Assembly (NCBI GenBank): GCA_021234155.1
Contig: JAJEKV010000020.1
Span: 6,992,563-7,056,562, forward strand
Length of the DNA: 64,000 nucleotides
Origin: Isoetes taiwanensis
Taxonomy: Eukaryota > Streptophyta > Lycopodiopsida > Isoetales > Isoetaceae
Reading direction: 5' to 3'
The position numbers and the translations under genes were made by a program. The number at the start of each line of letters is the position of its first letter. Positions within the stretch are counted from its first letter, which is position 1. Under the pieces are notes generated by a model, which ran no database searches, was not told the DNA's origin, and saw only the letters and a program-made list of their open reading frames with translations. Below, one piece after another: positions 32,510-44,300 of this stretch.

Positions 32510-34844
32510 CTAATGATGTATGGTGCGACTCCAATCTCGAGTGCTCTTTGTCTTGATCATTTCTTCTCTAGACATGGTGTCAACTAAGAGTTGAGGGTCT
32601 TGTTGAGGCATGAAACATGGTTCAGGCACGTTTAAATTGTCTTGTAATGATTGTTTCAAGAATTCTCGCTCCCTTGGAGTGACAAGACAAAGTATGGTTG
32701 CAGGCTTCACCAACTGAGACCCAGGAGGCACAACAGGTTGAAATCTTTGCAACGTTGCATACCCCCTTAATAGATGCAACATGTACTCGTAAACATTGTT
32801 GATACTCAAGTCCTCCTTTAAAAATTTCAATCCTCTTTTTCCTACTATTAGGGCCTGCACCATGAGCCAGATTTTATCAATTATAAAGCTAGAGTTTAAG
32901 ATCATGAAATAGAGGCCACTTACTTTACGCGGATGGCTATTTCCCCATTTGACTGCTGCTTTTAAAGAAGAGCAAACGTTGTGGGATTTGATTGGTAAGT
33001 AATGAACTAGAGGCAATAACCCTCGCTGAAAGAAGGCATAAAATTCAGACTCTATGAATAATAAAGGCCATCCACAGGCTAATAAGTTTTTAAGGCCCAA
33101 GGACCATGCTATGCCTTCAGCATAGATTTTATATCTGCAACAACAATAGCCTTGTAACTAAAAGTGGGAGATGGAAATAAGTGTGTCTTAGTACTCACCT
33201 ATATCCGCATTGGTTGGAAGGGTTTGTATTTTGGAAACCATTTTGTGTCTCGGCTTCCCAATCCTTGAATGCCAAACAAAATTAAGAAACCTTGATTTAT
33301 CACAAAGTTCAATTGGTCAATTAGAATAGATATTTACCTGGACCTCAACTTTTGCATAACTACGGTTGCATTTCCTCAGTTGTGGCCGAATTCTTGGTCC
33401 CATATTAAGATTGCCTCTAAAGTGTGCAATTGGTTCTGTTTTAGACCAATCTATCCTTTTTGAAGCGTTATAAATAGCAGAGCTCAACCTATCCCAATTA
33501 TCCATGTTCACTTCAGGCCTGATTCAAGGAAACCAAATCCCCTGTCACAAAATGAAAAACGTACCAAAAAGAAATACTAAGTATTGAGATCATTTAGAGA
33601 GAAAGGGGGGAAAAAAAACAACGGCAACAGAGTTTCCATCTCCTACCAGCCCCAAAAGCTCCAATCTGGAAAGGGAATATCAAGGGCATCTCTTCTTGTA
33701 CAATAACTAAACAGAGGAGTCCTTGGCATGTTATATAATTCTTCTCAATTGACCTAGAAATTTGTGGAATATCACCACAGTTAAAAATTGCTTCAATATC
33801 AGGTATTAATCCCGGATATCTGTCCACTAGAAGAGCTAATCCCCAAAGAGTAAACATGAATCTGGTTTGATAACATGCTTCATCCATTTTGGAGTACAGG
33901 ATGCCGTTTATTATGGAAATATGGAAATGAGTATAACCGCTATATGCAGATATGTCCTTGCGAGAAATTCCTGTGTTCTGCCATGGCAAGAGATCTTCAT
34001 GGATCCATCGAAAATAATCCGGACAAGACGGAGCCTTCCTTGCAGCAGAGAGATTCTTAATCTCAATATCAGTACTCCGGCCCCAATAATCATATACAGA
34101 GGCAAATGAACAGGGTAAAGAAGCGGCCTCAAATACCGACGGAATTGAACAGGAAATAGGCTTAGAATTGGATGTCTTCTGAGATATAAACTCATGTCCG
34201 GTAATGTTCTTAGAATTAGATGTCTCCTGAGATGTAAACTCATGTCCGGAAATCTTTTCCTGCCATAGCCATTCCTTCCTAGTTAGAGCTCATCAAGAAC
34301 TGCCGAAAATGCAAATCCAATCAAGTATTTATAAACAGAGATTTTTAATCTCAATATCAGTACTCCGGCTCTGATAATCATGTACAGAGGAAAATGAACA
34401 GGGCAAAGAAGCGACCTCAAATACCGACGGAATTGAACAGGAAACATGCTTAGAATTAGATGTCTCTTGAGATGTAATTTCATGTCCGGTAATCTTTACC
34501 TGCCATAGCCATTCCATCCTAGTTAGAGCTCATTAACTGCCGGAAATGCAGATGCAAACCTAATCGTAATCAGGGAAAGAATTGAAGAAATCATAAAAAG
34601 AATTCAAGAACTCATAGGCATTTAGTAATCCTTTTCTGTGGTTGCATTTTATGCTAAGTTGGAGCTCAAAATCGTCCGAAACGGAAGCATAATCAAGAAA
34701 TCATAAAGCTCCAAGAAATTTAGCTGCAAAGTCAAGGAACCGTGAAATGCTAACCCGAAACTGCAAGAAAGTGAAGAACGTAATGAGCAGAGCCGGTACC
34801 GCAAGCCATGGTCCAAGCTTTACTGCCGGATTTCGGAGCCGCAT
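32510..34844 (-). pseudogene. GT90 (CAP10/KDEL-motif, rumi-like) O-glycosyltransferase, probably damaged
   Basis: Minus-strand exons: signal-anchor exon starting at 34844 (MRLRNPAVKLGPWLAVPALL), a large exon ending 33647, then 33518-33338, 33263-33199, 33134-32924 and 32854-32510. GT90 blocks in order: CPDYFRWIHEDLLPWQNTG; FTLWGLALLVDRYPG; ALDIPFPDWSFWGW; WSKTEPIAHFRGN; ILACGWPLLFI-like ACGWPLLFIESEFYAFF; VKWGNSHPRK; VYEYMLHLLRGYATL. Known family: ER/Golgi type II membrane glycosyltransferases; plant members act on glycans, some on cell-wall xylan or xyloglucan. Lesions: a 2-nt AT excess in a TATATA run near 33736 shifts frame before PRTPLFSYC, and the region before the catalytic domain is duplicated (34060-34290 and 34329-34530). 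The gene may be a recent pseudogene, or the frameshift an assembly error; splice signals remain good. Confidence 0.75.
34060..34530 (-). repeat. Tandem duplication inside the GT90 gene
   Basis: Two copies of about 230 bp encode MEWLWQVKITGHEITSQET-like peptides and a shared SCSIPSVFE segment. The downstream copy also carries an internal doubling of the GHEFxSQ-TSNSK phrase. The upstream copy ends in a stop (KNLCL*), the downstream copy runs into the catalytic domain. Confidence 0.85.
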
Positions 34845-35147
34845 CTCCTTTTTTGATGCAAAATGCTGAAGCACTGTCTAAGGAAAAGTCCGCCCAAAAT
34901 ATAGGAAGCTCGTATGTTTGTGTTTACATATTCTATTCTATTCTTAATTATGGCTGGCGCTTATAAAGTCCGCACAATTAGCTGAGGCTGGGTGACGAGC
35001 GTCTTAAATATCATCCACGGTTATGTTTGAACCAAATAAAATACATGGTGCTTTCTCTCTTGTCATGTTAAAGCCAAAGCAAACCAAAAACACACGGAGT
35101 TTTTCGGATTTCACACTTGTTCAAACATGAAGTGGATGACATTTGAG
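34845..35147. other. Upstream of GT90, nothing recognised
   Basis: AT-rich; would hold the GT90 promoter on the minus strand. A short TATTC-type run lies at about 34928-34943. Confidence 0.35.
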
Positions 35148-35660
35148 ATGCTTCTATTTTAGCAACTATGATGTCATGATTGATTGATTCAAAACATATT
35201 TTTGATAACAAGGCACATGAAGGTAGAGCATTGAATCACAAGAGTTAAATATATATAACAATTGCAATATATTGACCAGTTGGTCAATGTGCTTATGACT
35301 ATTGTAAGAGATGCTTTAGAAAAAGCCACCCACGAAGGTCCCGAAGGACTACAATCTTTCCTTGTAACCAATTGTTTGATGATGAATGCAGGGGAAAAAA
35401 AATCAATTATGCTTCTATTTTAGCAACCATGGTGTCATGATTGATTGATTCAAAACATGTTTTTGATAACAAGGCACATGAAGGTAAATTCTTGAATCAC
35501 AAGAGTTAAATATATAACAATTGCAATATATTGACAAGTTGGTCAATGTGCTTATGACTATTGTAGAGAGATGCTTTGGAAGAAGCCATCCACGAAGGTC
35601 CTCAGGGGCTACAATCTATCCTCGTAACCAATGGTTTGATGATGAACGCAGGGAGCTAAA
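35148..35660 (+). repeat. Direct duplication of a LINE segment (about 250 bp each, period 261)
   Basis: 35148-35399 and 35409-35660 both begin ATGCTTCTATTTTAGCAAC, share TGATTGATTGATTCAAAACAT and encode IDKLVNVLMTIV-like sequence. Only the second copy continues into reverse-transcriptase sequence. Confidence 0.85.
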
Positions 35661-37410
35661 ACACTGCCTTCAACAGGTCACGAAAACCGCTTTGCATCTG
35701 CTTGCAATCAGGCAGTACCGTATTTTTGTAAAGGCAAAGAAAGCCAGATACATTGCGGAGCACTAGAGGGAAACGTTCTACCTCTATCCCAGGACATTCT
35801 GAAGAAAAGTACTAAACAAACCTCTGCAGCCTACATGAAACATCAACTCCAAACAATGGATGCAATACTTGTAACAACATTATGATCCTTTTAGAGTCCG
35901 AGCAGAAATGCACCCCCAGATGGGCTCCACGGTAGAAATCACAGAGGCAGATGTTTCTTAAGACTTGCAGCATCTCGCCAATGGCAAAGTGACAGAATTG
36001 GATGGTATGCAGGCAGAGCTGCTCAAATGGGTAGGGCCATTGATAATGCCCATCCTAATTGCTTCAATATGGAAATACATGAAGGATTTTTCCAATAGTC
36101 AACCACTAGTAGGGTAGTTTCCATCTATAAAGCCGACAACACACGCAGCCCAGTCAATTACATAACAATCACGGCCAATTTGCTCTTTGCAAAAAAGATA
36201 CTCGGCATTCTTGAGCAACAATTGATAATGTGGGCAGTGGAGGTAGAGGTACGAGCCCTCACACAGGCAGGATTTAGGCCTCAACACTCCACCATTGACT
36301 ATATTTTTACACTACTGTCCTTGGTTGAGTGTATGATGAACCACTAGCAGGACCTCATTGTTGCTTCTTCGACTTTGCAAAGGCCTTTGACACTGTGTTT
36401 GGGAAAAGTTGTGGGAAAGATGGAGATTTTTGGGGGCCCCAGTAGACTGGCAAAATGTAATATACAAATTATATGGGGCATGCTTAGGCCGATTGACACC
36501 GCCAGAAAAACCTGTCAATAGTAGAATCGGGGTCCACCAGAAATGCCTGCTCTCTCCAAGACTGTTTGGCCTCTATATTATCAATTGGAATGGAAATTAC
36601 TGAACATGGGAAGGGGGAGAGGGGGATCTAAGCTTGTGCACCAGATAGTTAGCCAGCACATATACATCGATGATGTGGACCTTTTAGCCTACACCCCAGA
36701 CAACATGCAATACCACTTACATGCTCTTGATACTTTTTGGCGAGCCATTATAATACGGGTCAATTTGACCAAGACTAAGGTACTATTCGTCTCATCTTCG
36801 CATCAATCAAAGCTTTCCTCCTTCACTGGAACAGGTTAAGACATCACATTACTAGCACCAGATCAATCCCATGCTTATACGGGGTCCACAGTGCTACTTT
36901 CATACACATTTGCCCATGAAGAAGTGCAGATTGATAGCTTCCATTCGAGCAGGCGCACATCGCCTCTAAATTGAGACAGGCAAATGGGCTCGAGAGGCAT
37001 GTGAGGATAGAATCAGTCAGTGTTGCCAACGGGCACTGGGATCTCAGTTCTTCAAAATTGTCTGGCATTTACCCACATCCAAGCCCGCTATGTTGAGTTG
37101 ATCCTACCTAACTGGTCGTTCCATGTGCTATTGGACACGACTTCAGTGGGTTTGCTAGGATCTTATCTCCAAGAGATCATGGATGAGCATGCTCAGCTAT
37201 GTCTTCAGACAATGCATTGAAATTGAAATGTATCATAATGTGTCATTGTACAATCTTTCAGAATGCCTAATAATGCCAAGGGTTTTTCCTCAAAAATCCT
37301 TTGGGGCAGGGGTTTTTTAAGTCTGACTATAAAACGTTCAATATACTCTTTACTGGATCCCATAGGCCTATTGGTCTCCATAGATTATAAAAATCCATTT
37401 AATTCATTTC
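35409..37410 (+). pseudogene. Non-LTR retrotransposon (LINE) reverse transcriptase, decayed
   Basis: Fragments across all three frames match the order of LINE RT: linker with NQWFDDERRELKHCLQQ (about 35630), a QAGFRPQHST-like block (about 36270), FFDFAKAFDTV (about 36362), LGAPVDWQNVIYKLYGA (about 36430), an RQGCLLSP-like block (about 36540) and YIDDVDLLA, the catalytic YxDD site (about 36664). Many stops and shifts show it is dead. A tail with CCTATTGGTCTCCATAG (about 37368) resembles other LINE 3' ends in the window. Confidence 0.75.
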
Positions 37411-38022
37411 AACACTGGCCGTGTACTTGAGGTTCCAAGGAGTAATATGAGATCTATTCTTCAACCTCAATTATGAGGATATTGGCAATATAGGTAGCAA
37501 ATTTGCTTCATAGTTCTAGATTAAGGTGGAGATCAAATAATTATAAACCAAGATATGCGGCCAACTGATCCTTACAAGGACATTTCTGATTTGGTTATGC
37601 GCTTAGAGCCATTTGAACTGCCACTATTAGATCAGCTATTACCTTCAAGCATAATATAGGTTGTCGATCTCAAGGGCACATTTATCAAATTGGATATCAG
37701 ACACTGGTGCGACTTTTTGAATATATTTTTCTTACTACTATGAATGATCCTAGTAATGCTTCACTGTTACCACTGAATGAACAACCATTTCATACTACAT
37801 TTAATAGTGCATATCGAGTTGATGCAATGGTACAAACTGAGGACATGTGCAACGTGACACAATGGAGAAAGCAGTTCATGCATCTCTAGATGAGTATCTA
37901 AACTTACCCCGTCTCTCTTCGGTCCACAACGACCTTTCATGGTTGACGAAACAAAGCTATGGCTGCTGCTGGTCGCAGCAAAGCACCCTTATATTACAGC
38001 TGACAAAAAAAGAAAGAAAAGG

Positions 38023-38053
<31 letters not shown>

Positions 38054-38311
38054 GAAAAAGAAAAATTAGATGAAGGAGAAAATCGTCAAATAAGGCTAAT
38101 ACCAAAAGATACATTACATGTATTCCACCAAACAATATAGATGTGACCACTCTTGAAAAGTGGGCCTACACTATCAAAATTTTATAAGGTGCCACGGGGT
38201 TTTTAGTTTGCATGTGCATGGTGTTGACTCTAGAAATTCTACAAAACACTTGTTCCATTCAAATGTTATATTGACCACAATAATATTGGTTCATTTTTCA
38301 TCGTAAATGAG
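37411..38311. other. Spacer with a purine-rich tract
   Basis: No gene recognised. 38005-38067 is an A/G-only tract (AAAAG and AAAGA repeats). A short frame at about 37810 resembles sequence at 30080. Confidence 0.4.
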
Positions 38312-40476
38312 GGGTGAAAATATCCTTACCCTGGTTTTGGTGATTCCATCGCGGTGATACTCTCCCGCGGAATCACTAACCCTCCTGCCCCGTTATCCGT
38401 ACCCTCCTGCCCCGTTATCTGTACCTGCCCCGTTATCCGTACTTGACAGGCTCCATTTTATACCTTCCGGCGGAATCACGTCTGCGAAATACCGCCGGAT
38501 GGAATCACCAACCTTTTATTCTACGCGACGGAATCACAAGGAATTGATCCTGCGGGGTGGAATCACTGCATATCGTAATATTCTCCCCTCAGAATCACCG
38601 TCACGATAATATTCTCCCCTCAGAAGAATCACCGCTGTAAATATTCTCCCCGTGGAATCATCACAGTCGATAATATTCTCCCCCGTAGAATCACCGCATA
38701 AATATTCTCCCCCGTGGAATCACCGCGATAATATTCTCCCCCGTAGAATCACCGCGTACTATTCTTCGGGAAGGAATCACCTGGAGACCTTTGAATCTGT
38801 AACATGTAACAGGGAGGAAAAATTGGCAGATGATTCAAATTCAGACAGAAGTTTATGCCGGATTCCATAAAAAATGGTTGAGGATGGTTTAAGCGAAGTC
38901 TATATTACTTGAAGATCATGAATGATAAACCAATGATGGAAAAAAACAAGCTGGGGCTTACTCCATTTTGTCTGAGCATGTCCATTGTTATGCTCTAAAC
39001 TGCCCATAACTTTTCTGGTTGGGGATTTGAACCCCTTGCCAACATCGGCAATGCCCTTTTCATGCATGGCCTGCCCTTTGAGAAAACAGAACGGGATAAG
39101 TTATTCATTCCTTTTCCCAAATTTTCCAAAATTTTCCAAACCTTTCTGGCTCAGCACCTCTTCGGCCTCGTTAATGGCTTCCAAACGAGGCTTCCAAGCT
39201 TGCTTCTCACCCAAAGGCGATACCTTATTTTGCGTAGACTGTTGTATTCTCCAGGATGGATCATCCCTTAAATCCTTCTCAAACAAATTCGCCTGTGGCT
39301 TGTTCATCTTATTGTGCTGTCTCATAAATCCAAACAACCTGCTTCTTGATCCAAGAAAGAACCTCGCTCAAGTGAGGAAAAAAAAAAAAAAAAAACGTAA
39401 GCAAAACCTTGATGATTCGAATGAAAACCTGTTTTGCGCCACAAATATTCACAAATCCAGCAGAATTGGAAGCAGATTGTGCTAGAAGATACAAGCTATG
39501 TGGATATCGTATATGGCAAACCGCCCGCGACAGCTTGTTGCTAATTTCGACCACGTAAAAGGAGTGGCCATGCGCTCCACATGCCGCCGCGCGTTATGCT
39601 CAGTCCGACAACCGCGGTGTTCTCGCAACCAAACCAAAAACACATGCTTAAGCTCAACTGTGATGAATCGAAAACGCAAGCGTAAAAATGGCATTTACTA
39701 GCTTGCGTAATCCCGGGCGCTCGGCCAGGAGATACAAATCCCAAAAGCACAAGGAAGATTACAAGCATACGTCTTGTTCCGCCGCCCCATGTTTTGCCCA
39801 CCAAAACGTAGCTCCCAATGCACCGGTTTTGATCCCCAGAATCAGAATCGAGGAAGGATCTTTAGTCAGAAATGAAGAAATTGCCGGATTAAACAGAGCG
39901 AATGCCCCTGTTTTCGCCCCTATTTTGAGCTACGAGGCCCAAAAACACAGAGAAGGAAGAACGCCCTTTTTACCGCTTTGAGCTACGAGGCCCAAAAACA
40001 CAGAGGCCTCGTTTCATGCAAGGTCCGCTCCAAAAGAAGGAAGAACGCCCCTGTTTTTTGCCATAGCCATACTGACTGATCTATACAAGCAAAAATAAAA
40101 CAAGAACAAGAAAAGAAGGAAACCCCAGCCGGAGCAAGCCGCCATAGCCAAAAAAAACCTCCACAAGTACAGGACGTCAAAAATTTGAATTTTTAGTGAG
40201 ATATTCCAGGTGGTGATTCTGTCGCATGGAATAAAAGTGCGGTGATTCCGTCCCGTGGTATTTTGCGGAGGTGATTCTGCCGGAAGGTATAAAATGGACG
40301 GTCAAGATGCACCCTTTAGATGGATGGCTGGGATCAATCAGAAGGTACACCTGACATTGTCAGGTACGAATAACGGGGCCTCCGGAACGGATCCCGTTCC
40401 CGGAGGGTTTGTGATTCCACGGGAAAGTATTCACCGCGATGGAATCACCAAAACCAGGGTAACGATATTTTCACCC
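38312..40476. mobile_element. Long-TIR DNA element with internal repeats, non-autonomous
   Basis: The left end (38312, GGGTGAAAATATCCTTACCC) is matched in inverted orientation by the right end (ending 40476); about 65 terminal bases agree at over 90%, and weaker inverted similarity continues for 200-270 bp (both contain CCATTTTATACCTTCCGGC). Between them are short frames without a recognised transposase, e.g. 39685-39981 and minus-strand 39337-39101. Long TIRs with repeated subterminal motifs suggest a Mutator-like or foldback element, possibly carrying captured host sequence. No target duplication was found. Confidence 0.75.
38385..38790. repeat. Minisatellites inside the left TIR of the long-TIR element
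   Basis: Three copies of TGCCCCGTTATCCGTAC (38390-38450), then about seven units built on GGAATCACCGC and ATAATATTCTCCCC (38560-38770). GGAATCACC or its complement GGTGATTCC also recurs in the right TIR. Confidence 0.85.
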
Positions 40477-40989
40477 GGTTCACTTGCTGTGCTATTTTAT
40501 TAACAATTCCAATGGAATGGATGAAACATAAGTCTTTCTTAAAAGGTGGTACTACTAGCCACTAAAAGTGTCAATTTTCATGGCACACGTTCTTTATAGT
40601 GTAGCTAGTAGGTAGGCCACAGATTCCATCTAAGACCATAATTAGCCATTGAAGAAAGTAACGACTACTTAGTTGCATTTAATATCATGTAGACAATTAG
40701 TGTAGCTAGTAGCTAGGCCATAGATTCCATCTATGACCATAATTAGCCGTTGAAAATAGGTGCCTAGCAATATGTGATACGATAGTTACATGTGTGGACA
40801 ATTTTAAGGACTCATGCCTAGTAAGTCATTCTTTATTCATTTCTTTTTTTGTCATTGATATAGATTGGATGTGCAAACAAAGAAAATGATGATAGATTCT
40901 AGCTTGGTGGTCACTTTGGTCAATCCACCTACCAAAGTGAAGATATGCATGCATGCCACGCATGTTGGTTGTATTGTATAGTATGAAAA
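40477..40989. other. Spacer with a roughly 57-bp direct repeat
   Basis: A segment starting GTGTAGCTAGTAG and including GATTCCATCTA and GACCATAATTAGCC occurs at about 40599-40655 and again at about 40700-40757. No gene recognised. Confidence 0.6.
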
Positions 40990-42133
40990 ATTTCTGCAAT
41001 AAATGCAGAATAAGCGACTGGGAGATCAAGTGCTATTTGTTCAGTGCAGTGGTCGTATCGACGCAACTGTATGGGGCTGAGGCATGGGGACCAGGTCTAC
41101 CAAGATAAGAAATGGGACAAACAAGAAGGGATCCTTAGACAATGGCATAAACATGAATTTAAGATGCGGGCAAACACGTCCCTGTCAGTCATGATATACG
41201 AGACATGCCAGAAACCAATGGAAGTGAGACCGTGGGAAAGGACTATCGGGTATTTAATAAAAGATAATGCACGGAGTCATCCATGGAAGCTGTCAAGCAT
41301 TGCAATCAACGAGTCAGCAAAATCACACATCATCGTAAGCAGTGGATGATTCAAGGATGTAGTGATATGGACTAGAGAAATGGGGATGAACCTGAGTGAT
41401 CTAGTAAACAAAGGGAAACGGAATGAAGACTGGGTCGACAAGGCTACACGAGCATGGCTGCAAAAACACCGGACCCAAGACACTCTGGCTCACGACAGTT
41501 TTCAATCCAGAACAGCAGATAGGACAACAGATGTACCGAGACAATCTGCTAGGGAAGGCCAGGAGGGACGTCCTGGCGAGATTTAGGATGGGGAGCCACG
41601 ATCTAAGAATTGAAAAGGACAGATGGAGGAAAATAGAAAGGGAGAATCGGATATGCAGAATCTGTGACACAGGAAAAGTAGAAGATGAGAACCACCTGCT
41701 AAACGAATGTCCAATGTACGGAGATGTCAGGAACAAGTACAGAGGGATAAGATGGGGACAGTCAGTACATACCCTAATGACAAGGGCAGACACCATGAAA
41801 GATCTGGCAGATGCAATCCAGGAAATGATAACCAAGCATCGAGAAGCACACAAAGAAAGAGGGCTTATAATATGAATCACCCGAAAGGTGAGACATTAAA
41901 GCCCACAAATGCTCAGCTAAAAGCTGATTGATAATAAAGCACTCTCGCACGGCCAAGAAGCCGATCATAAGCGGGGTGCCGGTACTAATAGAAACTAAGA
42001 AAAGCCTTCAGAAAAGGCTACAATATACGAGCGTGATGTGCTAATAGCGCCCTTATGGGAGCTCGCCCATGCTACATCAGTCCAGGGGCCTTAGGGCACA
42101 AGGGACAATAATTCTCTTATATTCTATTCTATA
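40990..42133 (+). pseudogene. LINE 3' half with C-terminal zinc-binding motif
   Basis: An LYGAEAWGPGL phrase (about 41070) matches the block after the RT domain in LINEs, and 41423-41875 is a clean 150-codon frame with RICRICDTGK and DENHLLNECPMY, a Cys/His knuckle at the end of LINE polymerases. The 3' UTR runs to about 42133, ending in a degenerate TATTCTATTCTAT tail. Upstream stops show it is not functional as a whole. Confidence 0.75.
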
Positions 42134-43034
42134 TTTCTTAAAAAAAAAGAGAGCTTAGCCCATTGATAAAGGGGGATGGCTCGGGCGCAGGAGGTTAGGG
42201 AATCAATCCCACAATATTCTTCTTTTCTTCAAAAGAGTTGTTGTTTAGAGATATAAGCACTAGATATGTATAACAAATATATAAAATATATTATTTAAGA
42301 AAGGTTGGCATGGTGGTAAGGATCTAGGTTTGGAAATAGGAGGTCACAGGTTTAGAAGGAGGCGAAACTTTTACTCCCTTTTTTTTTAATACGTCGGAAT
42401 TTTTTTTTTTTTAATACAACGTGTATTTTGGCGCTGAGGACGTTTCGTACGTCCCAAATTTGATTTAAAAGCCTCGTTATGTCGTCGGGACCAATTTTGA
42501 TTTGTAGCCAAATTGATGATGCTGACGGTCCTTCCAAGAGTTGCCCTCCGATGCAATAGAACAAAAATCAGCTCAATCTGAGTCATGGAAAGGCCCTCTG
42601 TCGGACTCGGACCACTTATGATGGCAAAGTGTTCGGGTGAAGGACACGGAGATGTCACTCGTCCCATGGGAATCATAGCGAAAGCGTACATACATGCTAG
42701 CATCTGACAACAATACTAATAAATAATATACCACCACAAAGGGTGGCCCATCATCATCAATACAACTACCAACAGTATACCGACATAACAAAGGAAATGC
42801 ACCATAAATAAGGGCTCTACCCCGGGCTCAGACTCATGGGGGTCCACTGACAGTCAAGGCCTCCAGATAACAGCAGACAGAAGTATAACATGGCATTGGC
42901 TGGCATAGAACAATGGCTAGGGTCGTCCACTCCATCCGCCCCTCCTGTGCACACTTTGCAGATAGGCTAAATCATGCGATGGTGTGGTTGTATCCTCCTG
43001 GACAATCTCATGGATTCACCCTATGAGACTACTA
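42134..43034. other. Spacer; possible tRNA-derived SINE heads
   Basis: 42160-42225 (GGCTCGGGCGCAGGAGGTTAG) and 42304-42360 (TGGCATGGTGGTAAGGATCT ... GGTCACAGGTTTAGAAG) have A-box/B-box-like spacing as in tRNA-derived SINEs. The match is weak. The rest is unassigned. Confidence 0.3.
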
Positions 43035-43371
43035 TGTTACGGACGAGCACCTCTAGTGATAACCAACACACCAGAAGGGCGGATCCTTCAAGGAAATCGT
43101 TATCGAATGGGCCCCAACCTTTCCAGGATTTATCCCATACCCCACAGACCATATCAATTCCTCCCCTTCCTCGAGATGCTTGCCCTCAAGCATGTGGAAC
43201 ACACCAATGTTGCCACGAGGAATCGAATCTTAGCTCTGATACCAAATGTTACGCACTAACACCTCTAGTGATAACCACCACACCAAAAGGGCGGATCCTT
43301 CAAGGAAATCGTTATCCAATGGGCCCCAACCTTTCCAGGATTTATCCCATACCTCACAGACCATATCATAC
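43035..43371 (-). mobile_element. LTR-retrotransposon scrap: two LTR-end copies and a PBS
   Basis: A segment of about 125 bp starting TGTTACG and containing CACCTCTAGTGATAACCA is present at 43035-43160 and 43247-43371. Directly beside the second copy (about 43230-43245), the minus strand reads TTTGGTATCAGAGCTAAG, a tRNA-Met-type primer-binding site. Only about 86 bp of internal sequence lies between the copies, so this is a collapsed element. The right LTR may extend further right. Confidence 0.6.
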
Positions 43372-44300
43372 TCCAAGTTACATCTCCCCGGTCGAGAGGC
43401 AAGGTGAAAAGGATGAATCCCCCAATCACAATGGTTCCATGGGTGTACTAGAGGATACATGCTACTAGGTGCGCACGCATCAGTACCCGCCTTACCCCTC
43501 TAAATCTACGCAAAGTCTAGGACGTCCATATAGGTACATATTCTCCAATCTAGGGGGTGTCAGACGCATACCCGACCCACATGTAGTGACCGACTATAAG
43601 TCTAGCACACTGTAGGAGCCCCAGTAGCCACGCTCAGCAAGGCTCCGCCCCCACTTCACCAGTTGTGTTCGTTATTTGGTGATGAACCACATCATGGCAT
43701 CCATAGCCCGGTGGTCTCTTGTGCACAGGCCACATTTAATGGGATTTAAGGGGTTCTAACTAGGAGCATCCCTAGATCTAGATAGCCTTTAGGTCTATAC
43801 CCCCCTTAATCCAATACAACACATGAGGAACAAAAAGAGAAAACAACAATCAGATACAAACATCCATCATCATCATAAGTAGATCATAGAATAGAATCTA
43901 ATCATCCATCTACTCGAACAAGGGTCAGAAGAATACAAGCTATACTAAAACTAACCGTATCATAGCTATCTCTCTGGTTCTCCATCCTTTTGGCTGGAAC
44001 CAAGATTGAACAACAGCTCCTCCTCCACCAATTTTCTCCAAATCGATTTGGGGCAAATTGGGGTGGAGGCCCCAATTTGCGTGTCCCAAATTAGCAAGCC
44101 TGCCTTGCCCAATCGTTTTGAGCCAGGTGGCAACTCTAGATTGGTTATGATTAACTAAGTTAATAATTTAACTCCTTTTAATATTAGGTTAAGCCCTAAA
44201 TTTGAATTAGGGTTTAGGGTTAGGTTTCCACCTTAATAATTAATGATTAACATAGCTACCCTTAGCTTATGAATAATTAATGCACCATTAATTATTCATA
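43372..44300. other. Probable continuation of LTR sequence, with palindromes
   Basis: No coding region. Contains CCAAATCGATTTGG (44038-44051), a perfect palindrome; 44053-44080 with perfect 11-bp arms GCAAATTGGGG and complement, related to the arrays at 1-7 kb; a telomere-like TTAGGGTTTAGGGTTAGG (about 44207-44226); and a perfect inverted repeat at 44268-44300 (15-bp arms, TATGAATAATTAATG, spacer CAC). Confidence 0.5.

Noticed and set aside
38990-39060. Minus-strand tRNA-like piece (GGGGTTCAAATCCCC)
   Set aside because: Only the T-arm fits; no cloverleaf could be built.
44207-44226. Interstitial telomere repeat
   Set aside because: Only about two TTTAGGG-like units; could be chance.
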